Part shown: positions 44,879 to 59,062 of the stretch, one piece after another | Numbering within the stretch: the stretch's first letter is position 1 | Layout: every line of letters starts with the position of its first letter | Notes under the pieces: generated by a model | The model's database searches: none | Seen by the model: only the letters and a program-made list of their open reading frames with translations | Told to the model about the DNA's origin: nothing | Translations under genes and position numbers: made by a program | Origin: Serendipita indica DSM 11827 | Lineage: Eukaryota > Basidiomycota > Agaricomycetes > Sebacinales > Serendipitaceae | Length of the DNA: 64,000 nucleotides | Reading direction: 5' to 3' | Assembly: GCA_910890315.1 (NCBI GenBank) | Contig: CAJVGD010000012.1 | Location: forward strand, 62,001 to 126,000

Positions 44879-44967
44879 GTAGAATAATCAAAGCTGAATA
44901 AACAGAATTTTGACGAGGAAGGGGGCGGGACCAAGACTGGGGGGTTTGAGATCGGAACGGCTTGTCT

Positions 44968-44977
44968 TTTATAAATG
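44968..44977 (-). promoter_or_regulatory. TATA box of ERG25
   Basis: On the minus strand the sequence reads CATTTATAAA, about 90 bases before the ERG25 ATG at 44878. Confidence 0.45.
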
Positions 44978-44978
44978 G

Positions 44979-45204
44979 GCCCGTGAGTGGTGGCACGATC
45001 TTTTTTTCGACGCGGTGTGGTGTGAGAATAGAGGATAATTCAGTCCAGCTAGAACAGTCCCGATTATTATTTCAGAGTCCAGGACGGCCTGGGGAATACG
45101 CCTGGATCGCTGGAGATGGAATTAATGGGCACAAGAGTAGTGGCTGCTACACATTCAATTGTACACAACAAACATAACAGCAGATAGGTGTACATTCTAC
45201 GTGC
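44979..45204. other. intergenic region upstream of ERG25
   Basis: With the TATA segment this makes a ~325-base gap between two minus-strand genes. It holds the ERG25 promoter and the NC2-alpha 3' UTR. No gene is visible. Confidence 0.45.
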
Positions 45205-45713
45205 TTACACTTCCTCTTCTCCATTCGCTGCCTTTGCCCGCCGCTTTCGTGGTTTACGTTCTGCTGCCCGCGCTTCAGCCAGCTGCTCTTCGGATATCAA
45301 TCCTCCATTTGTAGGATCATGCACGCCTTGCACAATCTCCTTGAGAAAGTCAAACGTCTCCGTGTTCTCGATGGCGAGCTTGCTGCATTCCACCAGACTT
45401 AGCACAATCTACTTGTTTTTAGTCATCGAATACTCACAGATGATATCCTTCCACTCGACGACCTCCTCGCTCCTCGCAAATCCTCGCAGCGGCACCCATC
45501 ACATCTTGCATAAACAACTCTAGCGCCTTTGCTGTCCTCTGCTGCGTCAGCATACTACTACCAACAGTCTATAATGCACCCACAGATGACGACGGGCGTG
45601 GCCTGCGCAACTTTGCCAACTTCCTCGTCCTTTTGCATGATGCGCTTGATGCGCGCGACGGGGAAACGCGTCTGTCTATTCTTTCCTTTGCCCTTTGATG
45701 CTCCGCTCATCAT
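45205..45713 (-). CDS. BUR6: NC2-alpha (DRAP1/Bur6) transcription corepressor subunit
   Basis: NC2-alpha pairs with NC2-beta (Dr1) through histone folds, binds TBP on DNA and blocks TFIIA/TFIIB. The spliced protein, about 135 residues, reads [62 protein letters not shown], and after a second intron [20 protein letters not shown] and [12 protein letters not shown]. This is a full H2A-like histone fold with the FLKEIV helix used by the family. The C-terminus is basic then acidic. Two introns keep frame (about 45532-45579 and 45410-45445). The start at 45713 (two consecutive ATGs) lies 109 bases from the CFIm25 start, which points the other way. Confidence 0.93.
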
Positions 45714-45822
45714 TACACCCGTTCGTTTATCGTCGCTCAACAGTCAGCGCCAGGTCCAAAAAGCTAGGTAACAACAACTTGGTCTCGTCCTCGACCTTGG
45801 ATTCGCCTTGAGCTCGTTCGAC

Positions 45823-47968
<2,146 letters not shown>

Positions 47969-48092
47969 CGTAGACGCTCTGGCTAGTTTCAAACGGGATT
48001 GATGGCGGGCGTCAAGTCACGGCTAACTTGAATCTCCGACAGCGGCGTTCCCACAAAAGAAAGGACTGAAAAGTATATTTTTCCTAGTTATT

Positions 48093-48098
48093 TATAAA
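48093..48098 (+). promoter_or_regulatory. TATA box of the cation exchanger gene
   Basis: TATAAA sits about 165 bases before the ATG at 48261, in the divergent gap between SLD5 and the exchanger. Confidence 0.4.
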
Positions 48099-48260
48099 GG
48101 TTTGGTCACCGTTGGCGCATCGTGGCTACGCGACGCTGCCTGACCCTTTATGCTCCAATATTTTGTCTCCTCATGGCCAAAACAAAGGATTCACATCTTG
48201 GACCACTCCTCTTTTAACCTACTCTCGTTTACATCAAGCTAACCAAGTGCAACAAAATAA

Positions 48261-50349
48261 ATGGATTCCAACGCCAGCACGGCTCGGATCCGTCCCAACG
48301 CGGGCGCGCCAGAGCCATCCCTCGACGCCTTGGAAAAGAACCCATCGCAATTGGAAAAAGGACAAGGAAATGGAACGACAGATGACGCAGAAAAGCCGAA
48401 TACGGACCCGAACCAACTCACAAAGACGAGGCGATTTAAAGAATTTCACCGTCGCGTCCGTGGTAAACACGTAGAACACGTCCCGACGCTCAAAGAGAGT
48501 CTTATTGCGACGACTTTTGTGACCAGTGAGTTGCCTCCCTCGTCGTCATCCCACAAACTCGTTGGAGCTGCGTTTCCTCCGCGAACCACATTCCCTTTCG
48601 TCCGTACCTCGCGGCCGCCGCGAGAATTCTCTTGGCACTCTATTTATGTCTTATTGACAACCGCGATAGAGATCAACCTCGCTCTTATATTCGTCGTCTT
48701 GTCCTGGGTATCTCATTACCTCCACTGGGATTCCCGAGCGACTTTTGTTTGTGAGTTTCCGCCAATCGCTCTGGTGCGTGCGTCTAACGCGGAGAGCAGT
48801 GTCGTTCCTCGCCTTGATTCCCCTCGAGAAGCTTCTTCAGTTCTGCTCGAAGCAATCAATGCTGTATTTGGGTATGTCTACATCCTGTGCGACCAGCACC
48901 TTGTATTCACCATGGCAGGTCACTCGATTGGAGATCTCGTCAATGTCACCCTCATGAAGTAAGACGCCCCTCACCAGAAGCTTTTGTATGACTAACTATT
49001 TCTAGTGCCGTCGAAGCTATTCTCGCCATCCTTCTTTTGAAGCGAGACTGCAAGTTGAAGCTGCTTCAGGGAACCATCATCGGTGTCATCATTCTCCAAC
49101 TTCTCCTAGTACCAGGAGTTGCCTTTGTTGCTGGTGGCAGTCGCAGGATGCAACAGGAACTTCATGCGAGCCACACTCAGCTCAACCAGAGCATGATGAC
49201 GATGGGGTATGCAGATTTGCTCGCCTTGGCCGTCACTTATATCATCCAGTGTGATGTGCTTGGTGATTCCGTCTGCCTTCTTTGCGGGCATAACACCCAT
49301 TGGCGCGACTTCGCCGGAGCAAGTTGTCACTGACGAAGTACGGAGCACCATTCTCAAGTTTTCCCGAGGAATGGTATGGCTCTTTCTTGGTAACCAGACC
49401 TGCCATTGACAAAGTGCTAGGCTATCATCATGCTGTTGGTCTACATTGCATCGCGAATTTACGCGATCAACCCTCCAGGGGATGAGAATGCTGGAGACTT
49501 TTACGCCGACCACGGAGGACATGAAGCCTTCAAAGAGGAGGAGGACCGTCTTAAGAAAGAACAACCCAAGGTTTCGCCATGGTTCTGCTTTGGCTTGCTG
49601 GTGTTCTTGGTCGTCATCATCGGATTCACTGCAGAATGGCTTGTACACAGCATTGAAAGCGTCAGAGAGGGTGCGAATATCCAAGAAGAGTAGGTCCTTC
49701 AGCCCTCCAACGTTGGCAATGAACTGACCTTCCTAGGTGGTTTGGTCTCATCCTTATTCCGATTGTGTCATTCAGCGGAGATGGTCTCGTGACCTTTACG
49801 TATCTCGTTCGCAAAACCATCTTCCATAATGGAGAAGCCCCGCACGCATTGGCAGATGCTCAACCGATCGACCTTGCCATCCAGTTTACGCTCTTCTGGA
49901 CGCCACTATTCGTCCTCATTGGATGGTGGATAGGAAAGCCACTGCCACTTCTCTTTGGTTAGTACCTCGTGCAAGACGTCTCCTGTACTCATCTCTTGCA
50001 GACATCTTCGAGGTTGTCATTCTCCTCGCTGCAGTCTTTGTCGTCAACTATATCGTCAACGATGCCAAGACAAATTGGAGTGAAGGTAGGTTCATCGTAA
50101 TAATTTCCCAACATTCTCTTACTTTGAACAGGATTCACAATGATCTGCCTATATATCGTGATTGTACGTGGTGTAACCATCTCGAGCTCACTGACTGACT
50201 ATTAATAGGCCTTAGTCGCATGGTTCTACGATGGACAAGCGTTCTTTGAGACATTCTTTGGTTGCGTCGGTCACGTCGTCCATGCTGCCGTTACAGGCGA
50301 GGCTGGCAATTCGACGACCACAGCTGGAAGTAGTGGCGGTGGTCATTAA
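48261..50349 (+). CDS. Ca2+/H+ (cation/proton) exchanger of the CaCA/CAX superfamily
   Basis: The protein is about 540 residues with a disordered cytosolic N-terminus and roughly eleven spans. The first alpha repeat reads SIGDLVNVTLMNAVEAILAI (family: GDLL-N-NAVE), followed by LLQGTIIGVIILQLLLVPGV and FVAGGSRRMQQELHASH. A middle loop contains SRIYAINPPGDENAGDFYAD and an acidic, Lys-rich stretch. The second repeat is WFGLILIPIVSFSGDGLVTF, with SGDG in place of the more usual GNAAEH. The end is FDIFEVVILLAAVFVVNYIV. The layout suits the vacuolar or endomembrane VCX1/VNX1 type. Eight introns are required and all keep frame. The altered second repeat may mean unusual cation choice, which is inference. 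Confidence 0.88.
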
Positions 50350-50521
50350 CGACAAAGCAACGACATTCTTAGTCTTTCTGGATACGTGGTTACCCTTCGT
50401 CGCGCCATCTTGTCAAGGTTTGGATGCTAGCTTATCTCAACGGTCGCGCTTTATGCATCGTCGGCTTAGCAGTTTAATGGAGCTTACATTTCACGATACA
50501 AAAATGTGTGATAATCGAAAT

Positions 50522-51607
50522 TTATTGAGTTTGAGCACCATAGCCGCGAATGCCTTCTGCGAAGCCCCAGACGGTCGGTGCCTCGAGTGGATCTGAGATG
50601 GTAACGCCCTCGCTCGTGACCTTTGCGATTTGGTACTATATGATGCTTAGATGGCAGCCCTAGTTTCGACAGGGGTGGAACATACCTTGTTCAAACTCCT
50701 GGCGTCACGGTAAAAGAGCGCCTTCATACATTGCTGGATTACTTTCACAGCTTCTTCTTCTGAGAGGGGGTCAGGCCGCTCGTCGACAGCATTGCGAAGG
50801 AGTGGCTGAGCGATGTATGCACCAAATCCGGTGGCAATTGTCGGGGATTGGTAGGTGGTGCCCAGGAGATCGACATATCCCAAGAAGCTATTGACCAGTG
50901 AGTAATCATTGGGTTGAGAGAGGTAACCTACCTTTCTCCGTTGGGCTTCACTCCGCCAACGACGAGGGCGTTCCACAGCGGATCCATCTTGGATCTTCTG
51001 CCGTACATGACTCTGGAGAGGTATTCGTATATCTCCGTAGGGCCAAGCTTGTTGCCGTCATCATAAGTAAACTCTTCGGTGCTGCAAGGATCAGGACATG
51101 TTCGTATTTAGTAGGCGAGACGTACACAAGGCTATCAAGCATATGCTGGAGATGCTGAAAGTCGCTCATATCACCTCCAGCTCCGACGACAGTGGATGTT
51201 CCGACAGGGTGCAGACGTTGGACGTCCTTGTACCTCGCGAGAGATCCATACGATGCTGGATAAAAGTTCATACGCTGCACTCTTATCCTTTTTCCAAAGC
51301 TGACCTAGATTGTCTGCTGCGAGCATCACGCCGCCACTATACTTGAGACCGATCACGCTTGTTCCAGTGACAATTGGTTGTCTAGTTTCTCGTCAATATC
51401 TTAATCCAGTGATTCGTTGTATGTACTGACTGTGTGCGTTGGACACCATCTGCAAACACGTCCTTTGCTGGACGAGGGCGTGCGTGGATGGGGAATGTGC
51501 CATACGGGTCGACTCTGTCATCGCGCTGAGCGGAGAATGAGCTGGTAGTACATAACAAGTGCTTAAGAACTGACTGGTCTCCCCCAGTTTGTCGGATGGT
51601 GGTCCAT
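50522..51607 (-). CDS. PRE4: 20S proteasome subunit beta-7
   Basis: Beta-7 is a non-catalytic subunit of the outer-inner beta ring. The spliced start is MDHHPTNWGRPRDDRVDPYG, a family signature. It is followed by QRTQQPIVTGTSVIGLKYSG, GVMLAADNLGSYGSLARYKD and HPVGTSTVVGAGGDMSDFQH. YLSRVMYGRRSKMDPLWNAL, GYVDLLGTTYQSPTIATGFG and PLLRNAVDERPDPLSEEEA come next. The mature N-terminus lacks the catalytic Thr1 environment, as expected. About seven introns are needed; the first, starting after GRP, runs to CGCTCAG so that RDDRVDP follows in frame. The end is WGFAEGIRGYGAQTQ. The start lies 83 bases from the divergent NBS1 start. Confidence 0.95.
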
Positions 51608-51690
51608 TGGAATAGCGGCGGGTTCAAGTTGTTGGGTCGACGCGCAAGCAATGTTTGGCCATTCGGGTTTCTTGACCACTACCGCGTCCA

Positions 51691-54600
51691 ATGTGGATCT
51701 TGCAAATTATACACAGAGAAAATGATGAGACAATAATAGAAACTCGTATGCGCGGAAACAAATGGCGACAAGCTGCTGGAACTGACGGAAACGTGCAGGA
51801 CAGCTTCTAGTGAAGTGTGGCGAGGAGTATACCGTTGGTCGAAAAGACAACTCCCAGATAATCCTCCCGATGCCATGGATCTCAAGAGAACTCGGTCGCT
51901 TAGATGTTGGACCCTTCACTGAGAAGGACGTTGTATGACATTGGTGCCCCCGAACGACCCACTGTTTGTTGACACACCAGCAGCTGGGCGACAGAATACC
52001 CGAGCTACAATACACTAGCACTAAGAACTGGGTCATGGAACGAGGTGGCGTGGAGATCAATGTGGGGAAGAATGTTCCTGGCGCTGTAAACGCAGGCGAC
52101 AGGGTGCTCGTGCATTCAAAGACAATAGTCAGGTGTGTCCCTTTGCATTATATCCTCACGAGCTGAAAGAAATATCAAGGCCAGAATGGATTGAAATCAT
52201 TTGTTGCGTCCCGGACGCTGTAACGATCCGAGAGAAAGAGTGCGCTCCATTGGGTACGTACAACAAACGCATTTAAGTGTCGTATTGACCTGTAGTCAGG
52301 TGTGAGGCTCTGTCATGGCTACGACCGTAGGATGACCCATCTCGTGACAGAGGAAATAACCGGAGAGCCAAACCAACTCCCTGTGCTTCTACTGGGCGGA
52401 GGTATCGTCACACCAAAATGGGTTAAGGAGCTTTTTCGGCGAGCAAACCTGCCGAGAACGGGGAGCTCCCCCGACTTTCAGTCGCCTGCACTTGACGACT
52501 ATCTGCCACCTTTTTCTCCTAATATTATCTCGGCATATGCAGAACCTGGGCTGTGGACGCAAAAATTGGATCGTCGCACACTCTTCGAGGGTCGCCATTT
52601 CGTCTTCCTTTTGGAGGGAGATTCCCTCTCCTCGTTATGGAAGAATATTATGGACGCAGGAAATACAGACTACGAAACGTTTGATGTACGCAACGGGTCA
52701 TCCAAATGGTCCGGCACTCTCACATTGCTGCGGGCCAAAGGAAGAGAACATGCATTCAATATCACTTTGATTGGGGATGAAGGCTCTTTGAGCGCTGCGA
52801 CAGGGAGGAGTTGGAAGGAGTTTATACGAGTCATGGAACAGTTCGTATCCACAGATACCTTTTTCTTCGGTGCTGAACGATATTCAGAATTGGACTGCGC
52901 CTCATCCATTTTTCGAAACTGACCGAGGCTATTTTGTGGTGCGATGCAGACGTGCTGAAGAGCGAGTTCGATCCGGGGACAGGTAAGAATCTGTGAACGA
53001 ACAAAATTCCCTCCTAGACCTACCTCTAGTCAACGACAAGTCCGCAGAGAATATTCCAGGAACGATAAGCGAAGCCTCTTCACTAGAGTTGTCGCAAGAC
53101 AGATCGAATATGGTGAGACGCAGAAGAGGACCATCAGTGGCGCCAATTATTCCCGAACAGCCTGCAAACGACGAGGAGGTGGATGCTGTCGTGGTGCCAG
53201 CTCGGTCCAAGGCACGCCTTCTGTATGCCATCCTTCTCCAACTAATCCCTTTTAGCTCCTCAAAAGGCGGGTGCGCCAACCAAGCGCCGAGCCAATGTCT
53301 GGCAGTGACCCTAATGTTCAGGTCACTTCTCCTTTACTGGCTGAATCAATCCCTGCGCTGGATTCCTCTGTAAGTGGATGTAGTTGGCAACTATCGACTG
53401 GCTTAAAACACCTAGGTACAAACGCTTCTCGGTCGGAGTAAACTAAAAAGGCGCGATCGTACACAAATGTCACAGGCATCAGAAACACCTACTGTGTCTC
53501 TTCTAGACAAACACCGCCAACTCTTCGAAGAAACGGATCCAGACCGACATTTTGCATCTCAAGCCTCTAACGACTTGGTACCATCAATCAATGCGTTGAC
53601 CCTGGCAGAACGTGTTGAGCTAGCTGAGCGCGAGAGACTCAAAGGGCTCGAAACAGCCACTCAGACACGCAAGCGCAAAGTCGAACAAATCATTAAAGAG
53701 GAAGAGGAGGACGAGCCTCCTCCCGAAACGGCGGAGTCTGTGGCTGGTACGCGATCTAGAGCATCTTCAAGAAGCCGATCTATAGGTCCTCCTCCAAAGA
53801 AGCGACCAAACATTCGACAAGGAACCGTTGAGCTCGAATCGGTAGTCGAAGTTGAAGAAAGCCACGCTTCTGCGCCAATTACGAAGTCAAAAGCCCCTGT
53901 CAAGAGTGCCAAACCGACACAGGTAGACAAGGATGCAAAATATTTGACCGCTTTAGCGTCAACTCGGAAGGGGAAGAAGAAAGAGGACGCATTCGATCGC
54001 GACTTCAACAAACTCAAGATTGCCAAGCCAAGAACAGACGAAATTGAGCTCGACGATTTGAATGCGGCAATGATTGCATGGCAGGCCGCAGACATTGATA
54101 TGAACCTTCGTGGAAACTTCATGGTCTGCCAGCCAACGTTAGTGCCACGGGAACCCACCCAGGCTAAACGACGGAAAGAGGGGAATCCCGAGTGGGTTGG
54201 GCGTCCTGACTTTAAAAAGTTCAAAAAGGTCTCGCTCATTGGAATACAAGCACACACGCGTTCTGACTGTGCACAGAAAAACTCAGTAAAAAGGAATATG
54301 GTGCAGTTAGTGGCCAATCTGGTACTTTCTGAGGATGAGGAAGATAGTAGGTTTTTGATCCTATGTCTTGATTGGTCTAACAATATGCGCCAGAAGCACC
54401 CAGGAGGACGAAGACTTTCAAGAGCTTACCGTGGCAACACATAGTCGAAAGAAGAAACTGAAGGCCACCCAGGTGCAGGCAGATAGTGGCGACGAGAGTG
54501 ACATACCCGTCAAGCCATCTACCAGAGGCCGCAGCAAAACTCCGGCGGCTACGCGTCAAACCCAGACACGAAAGACACCGGCATTATTCTTTGACGAGTC

Positions 54601-54766
54601 TGAAGATGAAAGAAATCTTGCAGCAGGAAAATCCTTTGACGAGAGTGAGGAAGAAGAACCTCCGAAAACCACGAAGAAGACTGGGAACAATAAGCGACCC
54701 GTCGTTATGGCGTTATCATCGTCTGACGAGGACGATCGAAGGAAAAAGAAGGCCCGCCGTCGATGA
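51691..54766 (+). CDS. NBS1: NBS1/nibrin, Mre11-Rad50-Nbs1 complex subunit
   Basis: Nbs1 recruits Mre11-Rad50 and ATM/Tel1 to DNA breaks. The N-terminus MWILQIIHRENDETIIETR leads into an FHA domain (CGEEYTVGRKDNSQIIL, then WISRELGRLDVGPFTEKDV), with the GRK and SR phosphopeptide-binding positions visible. A first BRCT includes VRLCHGYDRRMTHLVTEE and GGGIVTPKWVKELF. The second BRCT includes LFEGRHFVFLLEGDSLSSL, then via an intron at about 52842-52888 IGLRLIHFSKLTEAILWCDA. The long C-terminal half is disordered, with WVGRPDFKKFKK as the probable Mre11-binding motif and acidic FDESEDE patches near the end. Around ten introns give about 870 residues. The junctions near 53210-53260 and 54355 are my best guesses. 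It is followed 76 bases later by EAF1. Confidence 0.87.
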
Positions 54767-54842
54767 TGATCGTAGAAGAGTTGTATTCGCTTAGATAATC
54801 GTTCTTGAACCCCTCCTTAACTTGCCTTGTTTCGACACCTCC

Positions 54843-57800
54843 ATGAACAGCGACGATGCAGCAATTATCGAGCAGGCGCGTAAAGAGCTAATTGCGCTAC
54901 GCGAAGCTCGCATGCTGTAAGTCTCAGGAGCGCTGCCAATTAGGTTGAAACTCAGCGACACGCCCCTTTGCCCGCCACAGGCAAATAGCAGAGGAACGCA
55001 AGGCACTTTTGAAGCAAATATTTCTACTTACCAAGATTCCTGGCTCGTTGACACGACTTCCGGGACCCACGGACGTCAATCTCGAACAGTTGAACGAATA
55101 TGTCGATAGTTATCCCATGACAAAGTCTGTATAAACGATTTATCCTTCATGAAACTTACAATTCTGTTGTAGTGATGCATTCGTTTCGCATGGACAGACG
55201 AACACTGCCAATTTACCACCAGACGAGTTCCTCATAGGTGCACCAATCGCACCTCCGACGCCCCTTACAGCAACCAGCATTCAAGGCACGATGATTCCTC
55301 GGTCAGAGTAGACATGTACGACGACGATGACGAGGAGAAAGGCGAGGAGATGGAGGTCGACCAGCAACAAGAATTCAACTCGCAGTCTCCCATCAAATTC
55401 AAAATTTCTAAACTATCTCAGAAGGCTATGAGACCTGAACGGCCGACACTATTCATCTCCAAGTTTGCGACTGGCTTGCCAGCACCAGATCCTCGTCTGA
55501 TGACCAAGGATATGAACCGCGCGCTTGATCATCTACCACAATCCGCCTCGAGCAAGGTCAAATCAGAAGGGGTAAAGGAAGAGGAACCATACATGGATTT
55601 CAGCCGATGGCAAGCTACCTTGATGCACAATCCCGTCTACAAGCTGGTCCGCAAGGCTTCCAAATGCCTTACTACCAGTGAATGGAATACTGCTATTCAA
55701 GACCTGATATTTTTTCAAACGTTTGAGAGGATTGACCAACTCAAGGCAGCCAACCAGTGGTCGTTCCTTCAACCCAAACGTCAGGTCATACCGACAATCA
55801 AGGACCACTGGTCCTACCTCCTCGACGAAGCCGTATGTTGATTTGAACATATCGTCCCATACAGCTCACCTATCCTAGAAATGGATGCACGCAGACTTTA
55901 AAGAGGAGCGGAAATGGAAGAGGGCGCTAGCCATGGAATTAGCGCAGGCTGCAGTGGAATGGCACCGAGCGACTCCTCAAGAGAGGGTCGCACTGCGTGG
56001 TTATTACCAAGCACCGCCAGTGGAAGACTTTGCTGAGCCGATTGAGCGCGGTGTTCCAGAACAGGAGGAGATTGAAAATAAAGATGATGAGACGACCAAG
56101 GTCCCGGAAGTTGTCGAAATGCTACAGGAAGCTGCGGAGCAGGAACCAGAACCAGAGCCAGAGGTGGTCGTAGCGGAGCCACAAGATGTCAAGATGCAAG
56201 AAGACGCCAAAGTCCCAGCAGAAAATCCAGAATCGGCTCCCGAACCCGAGTTTACTCTCAAGACCGAGGAGACTGATGGGCCTAGTCTAGGGGACCTTGC
56301 TATGAAAGATGAGGAAGGAAATCCAATAGGTCCACCGATTGACGAAACCAAAAACCCATTACTATACGAGGGCCCGGGAGATCAAAAGCGTGAAGACGAA
56401 GATAACCACGTATTGGTTCAGCAAACGGTAACCGAATTGGACTCTTCGGCACTCTGGGTCGAGCCGACGGAGCTTGAGAAGGTTGTACACACAACATCAT
56501 CTGGAGAGAAAACGACTCTTCGCCAAACCTGGGAGATGGTGTTTCCTGAACTCCCCGTGTATGAGATGCCGGACCCGTTCGATCCCACCACTTCAGGGCA
56601 GACTCGCCATCGAAAAGACGAAGTTCAGACAGATACCATCCCAATTTCACGCTATACCGACTCCAATCCTCTCATTCTCAGTGTGCTTCAGCCATCGACA
56701 CATCTGGACCAAGGGAGCTGGACACGCTTCGACTCAGAGCCAGTCAAGAAGGAAGAAGGTGATCCATTCAAGTATATCAATGAAGGTCCAGGTATTATAT
56801 TTCTTTACGGTATGAGTAAGCGTGTTCACATCTTCTCAGCAAAACCGCGGTACGAAGTGGGCGGAGCGTTCATTAACAACTGTATAGCTGCCGGTACTAG
56901 ATCTGTACCATGGTTTCCTGCCGAAGATGCATTGCTCAAGCGCCTAGTTCCCGAGCTATTGTATAACTGGCAAATGATCGCGGACGCGTTCAATTTCTAC
57001 AATTACTCCAACGATATGGAGAAGAGAACACCGGGGCAGTGCCTCGTTCGCTACGACTTGCTTTTTGGTGATGACGAGCAAAGAAGGTCACCTGCACCCT
57101 TCCCAGAGGGGCGACTCAAACCATTCCCTCCTGGACGGAGGCCCAAACAAGTGGAAGAATTTTGTCCCACTGCAGGTCCGACCGACGACGACGCCAAGTT
57201 TATGCGTCACAAATTCGTGCATCGAGCAATCAAACGAATGATGAAGCGTCGGGAGGAAGAGGCCAAAGCTAGAGGTTAGATACTATGCTGCCCCCTTTTG
57301 ATTTACTGAACACAGGTTATAGAGGGTCAGCAGCGCGTTATGATGCCTCATCAATCTCACGATGCCATAATGAAGTACAAGGTCTATACGCCCCAAGAAC
57401 TCGGTCGCATCAGAAAGGAGGGTGAAGATAAGCGCATTGCAGAGATGAAACGACGACAGATGGAGATACGCCAACAAACCGAAGCAAAATTCCGACAAGT
57501 TCAAGCGGCGGCGGGACTCATTCCAGGAGGACCAATCCCGATGCAACCGATCGCTCTCAATGGTCCCAACATGCCCATTAACGGTGCACCAGGCATGCTA
57601 CCTGTTCGGTTGCCAGGAGGCGTCCCGAATATCTCTCAGCAAGCAAATGCCAACATTGCAAGTGGTATTGCAAGGGGACCAAACGGCGAAGCGATCAATC
57701 CTATGAATCCTGCAACGCTTATGCTTCTACAACAGCAGCAACGCTTAAACGCCACTGCGGCTGCCATGGCCAACGGTACCTCCCCCCGGCCACAATCGGC

Positions 57801-58130
57801 TGCGTCAATCCTCTCGCAGGCGCAGGCAGCTATGGGTGGCACGCCTCCTCAGGCACACATGATGAATCCACTCTTCCGCCAAATGCAGGCCACTGCAATG
57901 GCTCAGCAAATCAGCATGTCCTCCATGTCCAATGAGCAGGTGAGCATGCTTTATCGCTGATATTGTTCTGCCCCTGACGCACTTAGGTGGCTATGTTCCG
58001 ACAACATCAACAGGCTTTGGCCCAACGAGCCGCTGCGCAACAAATGGCAGCGAACTTGCAGCAACAACAGCAACAGCAACAGCAGAATGCATCGCAGCAG
58101 CAACAGCCTCAAAATCCTCCACCGGCTTAA
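54843..58130 (+). CDS. EAF1: Eaf1/Vid21-like scaffold subunit of the NuA4 histone acetyltransferase
   Basis: Eaf1 is the platform that assembles NuA4. The protein, about 980 residues, starts MNSDDAAIIEQARKELIALR. An HSA domain includes SFLQPKRQVIPTIKDHWSYL and LLDEAKWMHADFKEERKWKR, the region that binds actin-related proteins. An acidic Glu/Pro-rich stretch follows. A Myb/SANT domain reads VPWFPAEDALLKRLVPELLY, NWQMIADAFNFY, RTPGQCLVRYDLLF. After FVHRAIKRMMKRREEE the tail is Gln/Asn/Met-rich with poly-Gln runs. About seven introns are needed. In other fungi the gene is often called VID21. It is in tandem with NBS1, and a second NuA4 subunit gene, EAF3, lies under 1 kb away beyond EMC8/9. Confidence 0.92.
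58050..58118 (+). repeat. CAG/CAA trinucleotide repeat (poly-Gln)
   Basis: About 16 of 20 codons before the EAF1 stop are CAA or CAG, giving a poly-Gln tail with a single Asn-Ala-Ser interruption. Such a tract should vary in length between strains. Confidence 0.85.
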
Positions 58131-58250
58131 GTTTATAATACTCTCGCATCTTGATCATCGCGCACGCGTTCCCTCTTGTAGCTTTATATGACCCAAATCG
58201 ACCGTATATTCCGTACTAGTAACGTTAAAATGACCTTGACTCTAGTTACG

Positions 58251-58975
58251 TCAATTCTTGTCTGCGCAAGCTTCGTTCTTCAACCAATCGAGATGAACGT
58301 TTTCCAAATGATCATCAAAGTCGTAAAACCTGGTCTGAAGCCCGGTGCTGATCAGCTCGAGCGTTCGAGCTGGAGAATTGCGGTCCTGGAGCTCCATTTG
58401 GTTCGATCCGTTGGCCTGCAAACGTTGAACGGTCAATTCGTGGTCACCAGATGCAGGAGTTTAGGGACATACCACGATTCCGGGTGTAGTCTTGGATGAT
58501 TTTGATCGTAACTCGTCAAGATGAATCTGAAGATGAGTGAGAATAGGCGGTGAAGATGACTGCGGTAGAAACGTACCAGGATGCCAGCGGCGTCTGGCAC
58601 AGACGCGCGGAGTCTGCTGACAATCTTTTCTCCAACTGGTCCAAGTCCTTGAGAATGAACGGTTGGACTCGCTTGGTAGTAGCCAACGACTCGCAAACCG
58701 CTGTTTGCTGCGTATGTTGATGCCTATTCGACGTAGTATGAGAAGGCCTCGGAATGGCAGACAGTTAGGATACTGACGAGCTCAAGTCCTAGTTCCATCA
58801 TAGGACTCAGTGTTGTCCAATGGTGAAGAAGCGGTATCACTTGTTCGACAACAATTTCACTCCCTCCAGAGGTTGGACCGAGGAGTACACCATTTACAGC
58901 TCGATGCGGGTGCTTCGAGGCATGTAAAAGCATAGATAGATACGCTTGATGCGAAAGGACTAGTTTAGGTGCCAT
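58251..58975 (-). CDS. EMC8: ER membrane protein complex subunit 8/9
   Basis: EMC8/9 is a cytosolic MPN-fold subunit of the EMC insertase, without metalloprotease activity. The start is MAPKLVLSHQAYLSMLLHAS, then HRAVNGVLLGPTSGGSEIVV and EQVIPLLHHWTTLSPMMELG. After an intron it continues YAANSGLRVVGYYQASPTVH, LGPVGEKIVSRLRASVPDAA. The end is LISTGLQTRFYDFDDHLEN with WLKNEACADKN, which matches the family closely. The JAMM metal ligands are absent, as expected. Four introns are needed (about 58698-58765, 58535-58580 and 58430-58480 among them). Budding yeast has no EMC8/9, so its presence fits a filamentous basidiomycete. Confidence 0.93.
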
Positions 58976-59062
58976 GCGAACAGTTGTGGAGGAAAGCAAG
59001 AATGCAAAATTGAAAATGCTGTCTAGTTTACAATGATGTTTCGTTGGCCCAAAAAAGTGTGA

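Noticed and set aside
53661-54383. 240-codon minus-strand open frame
   Set aside because: It is antisense to NBS1 coding sequence, Ser/Phe-rich, with no family resemblance.
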